Shown here: positions 11,984 to 21,540 of the stretch, in pieces
How positions within the stretch are numbered: the stretch's first letter is position 1
Layout of the letters: each line of letters opens with the position of its first letter
Notes under the pieces: generated by a model
Told to the model about the DNA's origin: nothing
Database searches by the model: none
The model's input: only the letters and a program-made list of their open reading frames with translations
DNA from: Catonia carolina
Lineage: Eukaryota; Arthropoda; Insecta; Hemiptera; Achilidae
DNA: 64,000 bases
Assembly: GCA_035578175.1 (NCBI GenBank)
Contig: JAQMRL010000001.1
Coordinates: 432,277,545-432,341,544, forward strand
Direction of reading: 5' to 3'
Translations under genes and position numbers: made by a program

Positions 11984-12447
11984 AGGGTGATTCAAAACTA
12001 TACGGCAATCTCTTGGGATCTCATTCTATAGCTAAAAATAAGAAGAAAAGTTCATATAAACATATACCTGAAAACGCTTAGTTAGCGAGATACAGCTAGC
12101 AAAAAATTTCACCTAGAACTCTGTACCCTGTGTTATTTCTTTGCATCAATTCGTGTGTTTTATGTAAGATATCTCTGAAAGTATTGAATTTACAGCTCTG
12201 GAACCAATTTTATTCAATTTTTCAGATTAAAAAACATAAGAAACAATCGTATTTGTATCTTTGTAACTACCTTTAACATTTTTATAAGGCCTTACTTCAC
12301 AGAGGGTACAGAATTCTAGGTGAAATTTTTCTTTAGCCGTAACTAAACTAAGCGTTTTCAGGCATATGTTTATATGAACTTTTTTCTTATTTTTAGCTAT
12401 GGAATGAGATCCCAAGAGATTGCAGTATAGTTTTGAATCACCATGTA
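11984..12447. mobile_element. Long fold-back MITE
   Basis: Two arms of about 145 bp are inverted copies: left about 11986-12136, right about 12296-12445. The outer ends read GGTGATTCAAAACTATAC on both sides, and matched internal blocks include TCTTGGGATCTCATTC and AACATATACCTGAAAACG (GCCTGAAAACG on the other arm). A 160-bp spacer holds no gene. TA-rich flanks suggest a TA target and a Tc1/mariner-derived MITE, but the superfamily is not proven. Confidence 0.75.
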
Positions 12448-12786
12448 TATGGCTAAAAATAATGTTGACGCAATATTTTCACAATCCATGTACTGTACTT
12501 GTGAAATGATCTTCACAAAGTAGGAGTATATAAAATCTGTTGAAACATTACTTCATATTTAAGCAAATGCTTGTTATCAATATTTTTTCACTTATTTCAA
12601 TTTGAAGTTAATAAAACTTCAAAACTTTTAAGATATTCACAATAGCGGACTTGTATTTTTTGGGACCATAATAATTATTAAGCATTATAATAATTGTTAC
12701 GATCCAAAGATTTCATTGGTTTACATAATTAGAACAAACATAAATGCAAAGAAAGAATCAATTAACACAGAATTCTCTAAAATACT

Positions 12787-12792
12787 TTTATT
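12787..12792 (-). promoter_or_regulatory. Polyadenylation signal for slimp
   Basis: The - strand reads AATAAA here, 45 nt beyond the slimp stop codon. It would serve the terminal exon shared by slimp and ZNF593. Confidence 0.6.
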
Positions 12793-12836
12793 TCCAAGAT
12801 AATTAACAAAAATTGACTACATTACAAAAAACAAAC

Positions 12837-14210
12837 TTAAAAACCAATCATTTTATCTTTAATAACTTTAGGAATACAAATTTCTTCTTTGCTATTTTCT
12901 AAAACACTAGCAATTAATATTGGTATTTTAACAGCAGTACAAGAAATAACATTGAGGAAACACTGTTTATTTTCATTACTGTTATAATAGGCACGCAGTC
13001 TTTTACTCAAAAAGTTTCCAATTAAAGAAACATTACCGATTTCAACATAGGCTTTATTAACAGGCGAATATAATTGAAAACTAGTACATAAACTTTCCCA
13101 CGGTTTTAGTTCATGGACGGGTACATTAACTACTCTAAAATGTACATCTAAAGTTTTATAAATATTAATTAAATTGCTTACAATATTATCAAATTCTAGA
13201 GATATATCATTATCATCCGAAACACCCACAAATAATTCAACAGCTGTTGATTGCCAAACAGAATAAAGCCCACTAAAATTATTTAACGATTTCGGATTAT
13301 ATTGTCTACCTTGAGTAACATAACGAACTGGTAAATAATTTTCATTAATAATTTGTTTCGTATGTAAACCAAAAAATGGTATGAACGAAGCTCCACCAGT
13401 TAAATAAACTTTATTTTGTTGATTTTTCTCGGTATTTTTTAAAACGAAACTTACATCTGGTGCTTCATCTTTTAAGGTGCAACCTTCGATTAAAACGCTT
13501 CTTGCGAAATCAGCGTTACAAGTTTGTACAAAATTATTATTTTTAAATTCATCCATGAAATATTGGGTTGTAATTATTTCGAATAAAGCAAGATCATTTT
13601 TTAAAAAATAATATGATGTATCGTGAAAATCTAAACAATTAAATTTTTTACCGACTTCTAAATGATCTAAACCAGAATCCGGTTTATCATTGAAACAATC
13701 TATGACAGTTTCGGTAATCGGTACTCTTGAATCCAATGTATTTGGTACCTGCAATACTTTTAAAACTACATTATTTTCGATATCCCAAATAGTTTTCGTG
13801 ATATTTTTCAGATCATCTCTAACCAATTTAAATTTCAGTTTTAATGCATCAATTTCATCATCTTTGTTTCTATCACTATTACTACTACTTAAAAGGTTAC
13901 TTAAACTTAATTTAATTTCCTTTCTATTCGATTCCAATTTATTTTTATAATCTTGTCTTGTTTTATAGAACTCCCATAATTTTTTTAATTCATGTACATC
14001 GATATCAAGTTTACGTTTCTTAATATTTTCATTTAATTCTTCGATATTTTCAACTCTTTCATTAAAATCTATGTAAGGCTGTAATGGAGAATATAAGTCT
14101 CTTGCTTTATCGCCTGTCACAAAAAGGTAACTAGATAAATGTTTACAGTTAATATTGGTAATGAATAATTTATTATAATTTTTAAAGATGCTTAAATAAA
14201 CAGACTTCAT
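12837..14210 (-). CDS. slimp: SLIMP, seryl-tRNA synthetase-like insect mitochondrial protein
   Basis: A 457-residue single-exon ORF with the layout of class II seryl-tRNA synthetases: a basic, hydroxyl-rich N-terminus (about 1-30) suited to mitochondrial import, a coiled-coil arm (about 45-150), then a catalytic-like domain. The active-site motifs are decayed. The serine-binding TAE-type region is replaced by LTGGASFIPFF (270-280), motif 2 is only hinted at by GRQYNPKSLNNFSGLY (301-316), and the motif 3 region IPILIASVLENSKEE (429-443) lacks the canonical arginine. This is how SLIMP differs from true SerRS. In flies SLIMP is known to pair with mitochondrial SerRS and affect mitochondrial function; that is family knowledge. 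The ATG at 14210 is the first Met in the open frame after the ZNF593 stop, with only 6 nt between. A true mitochondrial SerRS is disfavoured by the lost motifs. Confidence 0.9.
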   Translation of the reverse strand: MKSVYLSIFKNYNKLFITNINCKHLSSYLFVTGDKARDLYSPLQPYIDFNERVENIEELNENIKKRKLDIDVHELKKLWEFYKTRQDYKNKLESNRKEIKLSLSNLLSSSNSDRNKDDEIDALKLKFKLVRDDLKNITKTIWDIENNVVLKVLQVPNTLDSRVPITETVIDCFNDKPDSGLDHLEVGKKFNCLDFHDTSYYFLKNDLALFEIITTQYFMDEFKNNNFVQTCNADFARSVLIEGCTLKDEAPDVSFVLKNTEKNQQNKVYLTGGASFIPFFGLHTKQIINENYLPVRYVTQGRQYNPKSLNNFSGLYSVWQSTAVELFVGVSDDNDISLEFDNIVSNLINIYKTLDVHFRVVNVPVHELKPWESLCTSFQLYSPVNKAYVEIGNVSLIGNFLSKRLRAYYNSNENKQCFLNVISCTAVKIPILIASVLENSKEEICIPKVIKDKMIGF

Positions 14211-14216
14211 TTTTAA

Positions 14217-14451
14217 TTAATCGGCAATATCTACGACCTGATTTTCTTTGATTTCTTCTTCGTCTTTACTATCGGATTCTAATTTTTGCGTTTCAATTTT
14301 TCTTAGTTTTGCTTGTTTGAAGTTACCAAATCCAGCAGCTCTTTCAGATTCTTCAATAGAGTATGGTTCTAACTCTAAAGCTTTAAGTCGCCTTTTATGA
14401 ACTTTAGTTTTAAAATGACTTTTTAATGCACCCTCTTCAATAAAGTATCGC
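14217..14451 (-). CDS. ZNF593/Bud20-like zinc finger protein, exon 3 (terminal)
   Basis: The exon completes the zinc finger and the C-terminus of a 143-residue protein. It begins by finishing an Ala codon, giving [20 protein letters not shown] at the junction, with finger residues Cys62, Cys65, His78 and His84 (C-x2-C-x12-H-x5-H). Then come [20 protein letters not shown] and GFGNF, the signature tail of ZNF593/Bud20. The end is acidic ([15 protein letters not shown]). The acceptor is TTTTTTCAG at 14452-14460. The family shuttles with pre-60S ribosomal particles and helps their export; yeast Bud20 is the studied case. The stop TAA at 14219-14217 is followed by TTAAAA and then the slimp ATG in the same frame. 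Confidence 0.92.
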
Positions 14452-14704
14452 CTGAAAAAAAGAAATTCAATGAAAAACTCGCATAGATATTTGTTGTGAA
14501 TTTATTCACTTTCTTTCACACTCTTTCAATTGGTTCTGAACAAATCTGACATAAGATCCATTCATTAAAAAAAACAACACTACCACCTTTCAGCTGTCAT
14601 AATTTTACCAGGAGTAAAAAATTCAATGTTTGATTGAAACTTAATTTTATGCAGTATTATGTACAAATTAAATTTCAATTTTAAAGCATCAATTGCATCA
14701 TCTT

Positions 14705-14891
14705 TAATTTTTTTTTAACATTGCATCAACTACAACGGTCATTAGCGAAGACGTTGGGGTGTAACTTTTTGTTTAATGGAGGATGAAATGATTTTTTGTA
14801 ACGTATGAAAATATGCCGTGCCTGAGTGGGATTCGAACCCAGGACCGCATGATGAGAGGCGAGCATGTTACAAACTGTGCCAATGCGGCTG
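14705..14891 (-). repeat. Family A tRNA-SINE with TSD
   Basis: Reverse copy: T-run at 14705, tail, then tRNA-like head ending at the right with GCCGCATTGGCACAG. The B box is GGGTTCGAATCCCA. Direct repeats GCATCATCTT at 14695-14704 and 14892-14901 flank it. It interrupts the slimp-derived fragment. Confidence 0.88.
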
Positions 14892-14920
14892 GCATCATCT
14901 TGTTTCTATCACTAATATAC

Positions 14921-15287
14921 TTTTCACAGTTGATGAGCTCTGCTATTCCACACGTTTGCACCAATCAGAATGTTTGCCAGCGTTGCCAGATTGTACCTGA
15001 CAAACATTACATGTGCATGTGTATAAGAGCCGCCATAGTCTTGCACTCTCGTCTTTCATCTCGTACTGAACACATCGATTACACAATGCGTTAACATGCA
15101 ATACTTTATAATATAATCAGCTGATTGTATGTATATAGGTTATAATTTTGTTATTAAAAGACCAAAAAGATGGCTGACAAAATATTAACAGAGCTACATG
15201 AGCAAGTAGTGGCAACGTTGTTGGCAAGTAAATGGCTAGCTATAAAGTGGGTAGGGGACAATGTTCAGAGCTCATCAGCCTTGAAAA
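14921..15287. mobile_element. TIR MITE inside slimp fragment
   Basis: Inverted ends of about 23 bp: left TTTTCACAGTTGATGAGCTC, right (reversed) TTTTCAAGGCTGATGAGCTC. Slimp-derived sequence lies on both sides. ORFs of 60-93 codons overlap it without family features. Superfamily not determined. Confidence 0.65.
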
Positions 15288-16290
15288 ATAGTATAACTAC
15301 TTAACTACTTAATAGGTTACTTAAACTTAATTAAATTCCTTTCTATTCAATTCTAATTTATTTTTATAATCTTGTCTTACTTTATAGAACGTTTGCTTTA
15401 TACAATAAAAAAAAATAGAGATGTATCGATTCTCAATACCACCAGATCCTTGAAAAAATAATCAGTATTGAAAATCGATGGTAAACAGGCGAACTCCAAT
15501 ACAGATTCTCTAGTTTTCGAAATGTGGTAAAATACCGTAATTTTCTAAAATATCAGATATTAAATATTAATACAGTTGGATAATTCTGACTTGGGGAGTA
15601 AAAAGAAAATACTTTACCATTTGAAAAAATGTTTTAAATTGTTGCATTTAATAACAACTAATTTGACAAATTTTAATCTCATACTGGAAACAGACTGCTT
15701 GTTTTAATATTTGAATACGGCTATCCAAAAAAGGAACGAATACAAATGATCAAACTATAAAAGAAACCAATCACGATTCAAAACAATCAGTTCATGAGAT
15801 TAGGTTTCATAACGAATAAATTTTAGTGTATTATACACTTATACTGCTTGCATAGGTTTTCTTAAAGTTTTTGATTCATTTTATTACATAAAAAGGTATG
15901 AACAAAAAATAGTGAATGTGTCAAAGTGCACTAGATTAATATAAAACTAGTATATAGAGCGTATTTAGTGTGGTCTACAGTGACCTAACCTAAAATTAAT
16001 AACAAAGTAAACTTTGTGTTATTTTTTATTTTATTTTATTAACTTTATTTATGAAATTCACAACTGTTACAAGATAAACAACTAGTGAATATGACGGTAG
16101 GTGAAAGAATGAATGAAATGACATGAGTGACGTGCATGGAAGCACCATCCACTGACAGGGCTCCGACATGTTATTAGTTACTTCTTACTAAGTCAACGAT
16201 TAATTCATCAATTCATTCATTAATAACATTAACCGTTTTTAAAACAGGAGGTTAATTAAATTCCTTTCTCTTCCTAAAGAGGAGGTTTCT

Positions 16291-16323
16291 TAAGGAGGAA
16301 GAGGATGCTCCTCTTCCTCCTTA
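16291..16323. repeat. Perfect 15-bp hairpin
   Basis: TAAGGAGGAAGAGGA at 16291-16305, a 3-nt loop TGC, then the exact reverse complement at 16309-16323. The preceding 40 bp (CCTTTCTCTTCC and AGAGGAGG) can extend or compete with the fold. It is intronic in ZNF593. Confidence 0.85.
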
Positions 16324-16664
16324 ATCATCTTTAAACATCGTTTGGTAGATGACAGGAGAAAAGTTTACGTATCAGTTCGTTTGGATGAGCGAAAAGTCTT
16401 GTTGTGAAAGTTTTGATAAAGTAGAATAAAAACATTTGTCACTAGAGGGATGTTGAGGTCGTTATGTAAGATAGGTAGGTTTGTGTTATTGACTAAAATT
16501 TTCTGGATGATACTTTCTAAAGTAAATACATAATGAATTTAACATAGAGTTAAAACATAGAGAGAAGTTATTTATCTTGACTTGTCCTATACTCCCTTCA
16601 TGGAGTCTTCTGGATGCAGTTTATTTAAAAAACATACATCTTACGGATGACAAAAATTTAATAA

Positions 16665-17570
16665 AAAATCTGGTGTGAAACACTCACACAACTTTCTCTT
16701 GCCAATGCAAATAAAGAACAATATTACCTAACGTTAGTAATAAAACATTAGAAATAAACAAAAAACTAACCTGAAACAACATACCCTTATTCTAATCATG
16801 AGTGAATAATGTAAAATTAAAATCAACCTCAGTTTGGCTTAAAACTACAGAAAATCACTATTTCACGGTAAACTAGGCTTTGTAGAGAAAAGTGCTCTAA
16901 TTAAAAGTTGTAGATCTTTTAATTATCTATAAATTTGATTATACATTTTTCTCACAAAATGCATATGAAGGCTGAATTCTTTAAAAAATCGAATTTTTAC
17001 ACGTTTTAGTGAGAAAAAAACAGAAATTGCTAATTACAGCTAAACTAAGCGTTATACAAAAAAATATTGGAAATAAGAGTTGTGGGATTTTAAATTCTCT
17101 ACTACTTTTATTATATATATATTTTTGCGCTAACATGCATTTTAAAGTCGCAATGTTAAAAAAGAATTTTTTTTTACAAGAAAACAGCCTTCCCAAGAAT
17201 TTCAGCAGACATGGCGCCTACCCTATCATGTAGAGCATAAAAAATGTAGTAAATGAGGCAATTTTTACAAAGTCTAAGGAGCCGTTTTTGAGAAAATCGC
17301 AAAAAAGTGAAAAATGACATGAATAAACTACTTCCGGTTGACCGATTTTGATGAAAATGTTCGTGTCGGGTCCTCTAGTGGTATCTAACTTAAGTTTCAA
17401 GTTAATATGATGTTTCATTCTTAAGAAATTCTGTTTACACACACACAGACCAATCGCTAAAACATGTTTTTTGGGTTCAGGGGGTTTGAAAACATCTAGA
17501 TCCGGTGAAAAATCGACATGAATACAATACTTTCCTTCCTATATATTCATACAGGCAAGAGAATGTAAAA
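16665..17570 (-). mobile_element. Family H (HINE-like) copy H2
   Basis: Reverse copy from AAAATCTGGTGTGAAACACT at the left to GGCAAGAGAATGT at the right. Both subterminal inverted blocks and the 3' hairpin are present, and the CA run is only a few units. Small ORFs within it are by-products. Confidence 0.82.
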
Positions 17571-17948
17571 AGGGAAATCTCATCAAAAATCATTTTTGAT
17601 CAACCAGAGGAAGGTACGAGACCTCTGAGCCCAATAAGAAACAGTACATTTTTTGCAAAATACAACAGATATAGTAGAACATTATTGCAAAACCATATTT
17701 TTTGTTAATAAGGTCCTTTTTCAACGGTCAGTTCAGTTCTCATATCAATTTCCATTTCATATTAAATATCAGTTAAAATTGATGTGTAAACATCAAAACT
17801 AAAGGCTTGAACTGAAGGTGAATGCTGGCTCAATTAGAAAACCATCGAGCCACTTGTCAGTTACCCGTTATCCATTCAAACGGCCATGAGTACATTTCTG
17901 TACACACATTACATTCTAAATGTACATTATGTACATTTAGTTCATTTT

Positions 17949-18633
17949 TTTTTTTTTTTTTTTAGGGCGAACAACCTGGACGGTTATCATCGCCCGTTGT
18001 TCTACACACGGGTGTAAAGGGCCCAAGTGTAGAACGCACTCCCTGTATTACAATATAAAACTTAAAACTAGAAATATTAGAAGTTAATTTATAAATAAAA
18101 TTTATATTAAAAATAAAACTTATAAGATACACATACAAACACAAACTTATATCTAATATCACAGTAAGATTGAACAACAATTACAACGTATGAATTAAAA
18201 ATCTTACAAACTAGTATCACAGCAATGGCTGTAAAGGGGCCACGAAAATATAAAAAACATACACAAATACACATATAAAACATTAAAAATAATAAATACA
18301 CAAACATATAAATATACACTTATAGTAACTAATATAAAACATACACTATAAAATATAACAGAATAGAACAAATAAAACATTACAGATCACCCTAGACTAT
18401 CAGACACTGTTGTAAACACTGATGGATCGTAAAAATTTTAAAGTTGCGTCCAAAATAGGGCTTTCGTCACCGAGTATATTCCTTATGTCAGAGGGAATCT
18501 TGAATCGCCGACGCAGAGCTGCGTAGCAGACGCAATCAACCAATACATGTTTGACTGACAAAGGACAATCGCATCTGCCACAAACTGGAGCATCACCAGA
18601 CGTCATGAGATACCCATGGGTTAATCTGGTGTG
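17949..18633 (-). mobile_element. I-type LINE 3' end, 5'-truncated, with TSD
   Basis: The - strand starts in a reading frame TRLTHGYLMTSGDAPVCGRC, then CPLSVKHVLVDCVCYAALRR, ending at a stop at 18400. This is the Cys/His C-terminal block usual after the RNase H region of I-superfamily LINEs. A 3' UTR follows and ends in a long A tract (T-run at 17945-17963). TTAGTTCATTT occurs at 17938-17948 and 18634-18644, an 11-bp target duplication exactly at the 5' truncation point. Confidence 0.85.
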
Positions 18634-19226
18634 TTAGTTCATTTCATGTGTGTGCTCATTTCTGTCATAACCTTGTCCGTACCTGATGTCAAATAACGAA
18701 TTTGTAACAGATTTCATTGAATTATTTGGCAGTTTTCTGTGTCTGTAGAATAAACAGGAATAAGCTGATACTGTACTACTTTTACACCGGTCCGTAGTTC
18801 ATATTTTGCCCACTGCCGACGCTGTGACGGGGTTGCTGCTGCCGATAGCGCAGCGGTCACACCTCTCGTAGTGCATGTGCCAAGTGGCAAGATGTATCTA
18901 CGCACTGGCAGATGCGATAGTTGAAGGTGACCAGGCAGTATCGAGACTAACGTTATCGAAGGTCGATACGGAGGAATTGCAGCTCAACTTTGAGTCAATT
19001 CTTTCTGCTACTACACCTCCCTTCCCTACCCCTCACTTCACTGGCGACTGCTCCTAATCATTTAGGCAGTGGTAAGACGTCCTCCCCCTTCGCTTGCCAG
19101 CAGCTGCTCCTCTTTGAGGTAGCAGCAAAGGCTTCCCCAATCATCTGTTTTACTTTTTAACTACGCCACTGGATGCCCGGCCGGTTCTATGATGAGCTCT
19201 ACAGACTTGTTGCCCGGTTCTATGAT

Positions 19227-19969
19227 GATGTATTTATTCATAATAATAGTTTAGAGCATGTAGAAACAGTGAAGTTCCTGGGCGTATCTCTAGATAGATC
19301 TTTGTCTTGGGACTTCTATACCAATCAAGTTTGTAGTAAAATATCATCTGGGGTATTTGCACTAAAACAAATTGCCAGATTAAATGATAAAAAATTACTA
19401 ATGGCAGCTTATCATGGCCTCATTCTGTCTCATATCCGTTATGGTATCTTAGTATGGGGTAATTCTAGCATGGGTAATATGAATAGGGTTTTTAAAATTC
19501 AAAAGAAAGCTATTAGGTGTATGGTGGGAGCTAACCTCATGCAGGCCACTATTTAAGGAGCTTAAATTGCTTACAGTTCCCTGTCTCTACATTTTTGAGG
19601 TGATTATGTATGTTAGGCAAAATAATTTTATGCAGAATTTCAATGTTCACAATCATAACACGAGAAACAGGAATGATTATTATGTGGCTAATCACTCCAC
19701 AAAATTGTTTGAACAAAAACCTACTTATGCAGGGAGAAAATTCATAAATAAATTACCCCAATCTTTAAAGTGTTGTGAGGATTTGAATTCCTTTAAAAAA
19801 AATCTGAAAAATTACTTGATCGGTGAAACTTTTTATAGCGTACAAGAATTTCTTTCTTGATAGTAGTGATACATTGTGTGATTCTTATATGTATTTCAGG
19901 TGTTATATCTGACGACATGTCCTATATTCCTCCTGGAGTCTCCAAGGCGCAAAAAAAAAAAAAAAAAAA
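19227..19969 (+). mobile_element. 5'-truncated sister copy of the 21.5-kb LINE
   Basis: From GATGTATTTATTCATAATAA to an A tail at 19952-19969 it is nearly identical to the 3' end of the LINE at 21541-24780. It lacks 8 bp of a GCTAACCAGCTAACC region, which breaks the frame at 19556; two ORFs (19173-19556 and 19567-19860) are the halves. An ATG at 19173 lies in flanking DNA. Confidence 0.92.
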
Positions 19970-20779
19970 CTGCAACTACAAGCCGGTGGCGACAAAGTTA
20001 CCATAATACATTCAAACGAGAAGATGCGAATAATAAGTTGTTAATTCAGTATAAAAAATAAGATCCATCAGCTCTCCTTTGGTTTGTTAATGCTAATGAC
20101 AGCCCAATTGCAAATAAGCAAATTGTCATCCATTATTAACATGAGAACTGAAGTGAAAAGAGTAGAAGCATATTTTTGTTAACTGAACTGAAACTGATAC
20201 AAGAACTGAACTGACAATGTAAAAGGGGCTTAATGTTTCTGTAATGAACATTGCAGACAACTAAAGATGTCCGATGAATTGAAGGCCCATAACCGAGCAA
20301 GTGAGAGGGAGATATGTGGCATAACTACACATGCGCTCAAAGGTCTTTACGGTTATAATTCAGATCTAAAAACACTCTATTGTCATTATCTTGGCCCGTG
20401 CTACTGTGCACGTGTGTGTGTTTGTTCTTTTCACATTGTTATAAATAAGCGGCGGAAAATAAAATTAGCTGTTCATAATCAGCTGACTGATTAATTACAA
20501 AAAAAGATGCACTCGAATATTGGAGGCCATGGTAGTTTTGAATGGCTGATGTGTTAGTGGCCTAAATTGTAAGGGATTCTTCGTTACAGTGAAGTTTGTT
20601 ATTTTGTCATAAGACATTGTATTTTACGATTGATTTGGTAAGGGAAATTGTTTATTTTATTGTGGATAAATTGCGTTGTTTTAAAAGTTTAATAACTTAT
20701 TTTCATGAACTCATTATTTCCATTGTTGTCATTTTTATTGGTTAGTTTTTTTGTCAAATAATCTTGTTGAATATTTATT

Positions 20780-21110
20780 AACCCACAGGGTTGGTCTAGA
20801 GGTAAAGTCATCGCTGCGAGTCAGCTGTTCAACAGCTAATTTTCGGAAACGAAGGTTCCTGGTTCAAATCCTAGTAAAGGCAGTTACTTTTATATGGATC
20901 TGAATACTAGACAGTGGTTATCGGTATACTTTGACGGTTGGGGTTCAATTAACCATACTCTCTCAGGACTGGTCGGCCTGGGTCTGTACAAGACTACACC
21001 TCAATTACACGTCATACACATCATCCTCATCTCATTGGGTCATGGGGTTGCTAATTGTTCTGAATTGAACAGATTGCAATGTACACAAATTAGGAATAAA
21101 AAAAATATAT
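20780..21110 (+). repeat. Family E SINE
   Basis: About 330 bp. Head: A-box-like TGGTCTAGAGG and B-box GGTTCAAATCC, with a palindromic AGCTGTTCAACAGCT between them. Body shared with copies at 24863, 32216, 38148 and 49908. Ends in an A-rich tail. ATATTTATT flanks it at 20771-20779 and 21111-21119. The 88-codon ORF inside is a by-product. Confidence 0.85.
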
Positions 21111-21328
21111 ATATTTATTCAACATATGTTAATATATATTCACATTTGCGAGCTAATTAAATTAAAGTTTAAAATTTTACTTTACTATAACGAGTTGTAA
21201 CAATATTATACACTGTTCTCTAGCAAAACTATTCATTCGATCGGTATTTATTGTGGGACTCTGATTCTTACTAGCCTACATATAATTTTAACTGAAACTG
21301 AGATTTCGCGATGCATTTTATGTGCCAT

Positions 21329-21540
21329 AAAAATAATGTCTACTGATGTAAAAATTCATTAACATAGGCAAACAATCCATAACGGAGAAAGAAAACTGAT
21401 ATTACACGTATTAAAGTGCTTTGAGGAGGAAGCTAATTTTAATAGACCTTATGTCCCTATTAATAAAACAGTTGAAAGAACTTAAAATATTGCAAAACAT
21501 CCCGAAAAACAATTCGATGGTTAAAGAAAGAAGAATAAGA
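21329..21540 (+). pseudogene. Possible helix-turn-helix protein fragment
   Basis: One frame reads MSTDVKIH, stop, then RQTIHNGERKLILHVLKCFE and EEANFNRPYVPINKTVERT before another stop. The pattern resembles N-terminal DNA-binding segments of transposase-like proteins, but I cannot name the family. It abuts the LINE and may be its 5' chimeric flank. Confidence 0.35.

Larger units (their letters stand above)
14662..15390 (-). pseudogene. Duplicated slimp coding fragment, broken by two insertions
   Basis: Three pieces line up in order with slimp coding DNA (13822-13964, residues about 83-130 of the coiled-coil arm): 14662-14704, 14892-14917 and about 15288-15390. Shared strings include AAATTTCA, GCATCA, TTTCTATCACTA, GGTTACTTAAACTTAATT and TTTATTTTTATAATCTTGTC. 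Similarity stops abruptly at 15390 (TTTATAGAAC) and at about 14662. Orientation is that of slimp. A family A SINE and a TIR MITE split it. The frame is lost, so it is a non-coding relic of a local duplication. Confidence 0.8.

Noticed and set aside
18714..19057. Short ORFs on both strands near 18.7-19.1 kb
   Set aside because: No similarity to known families and no splice support; likely chance.
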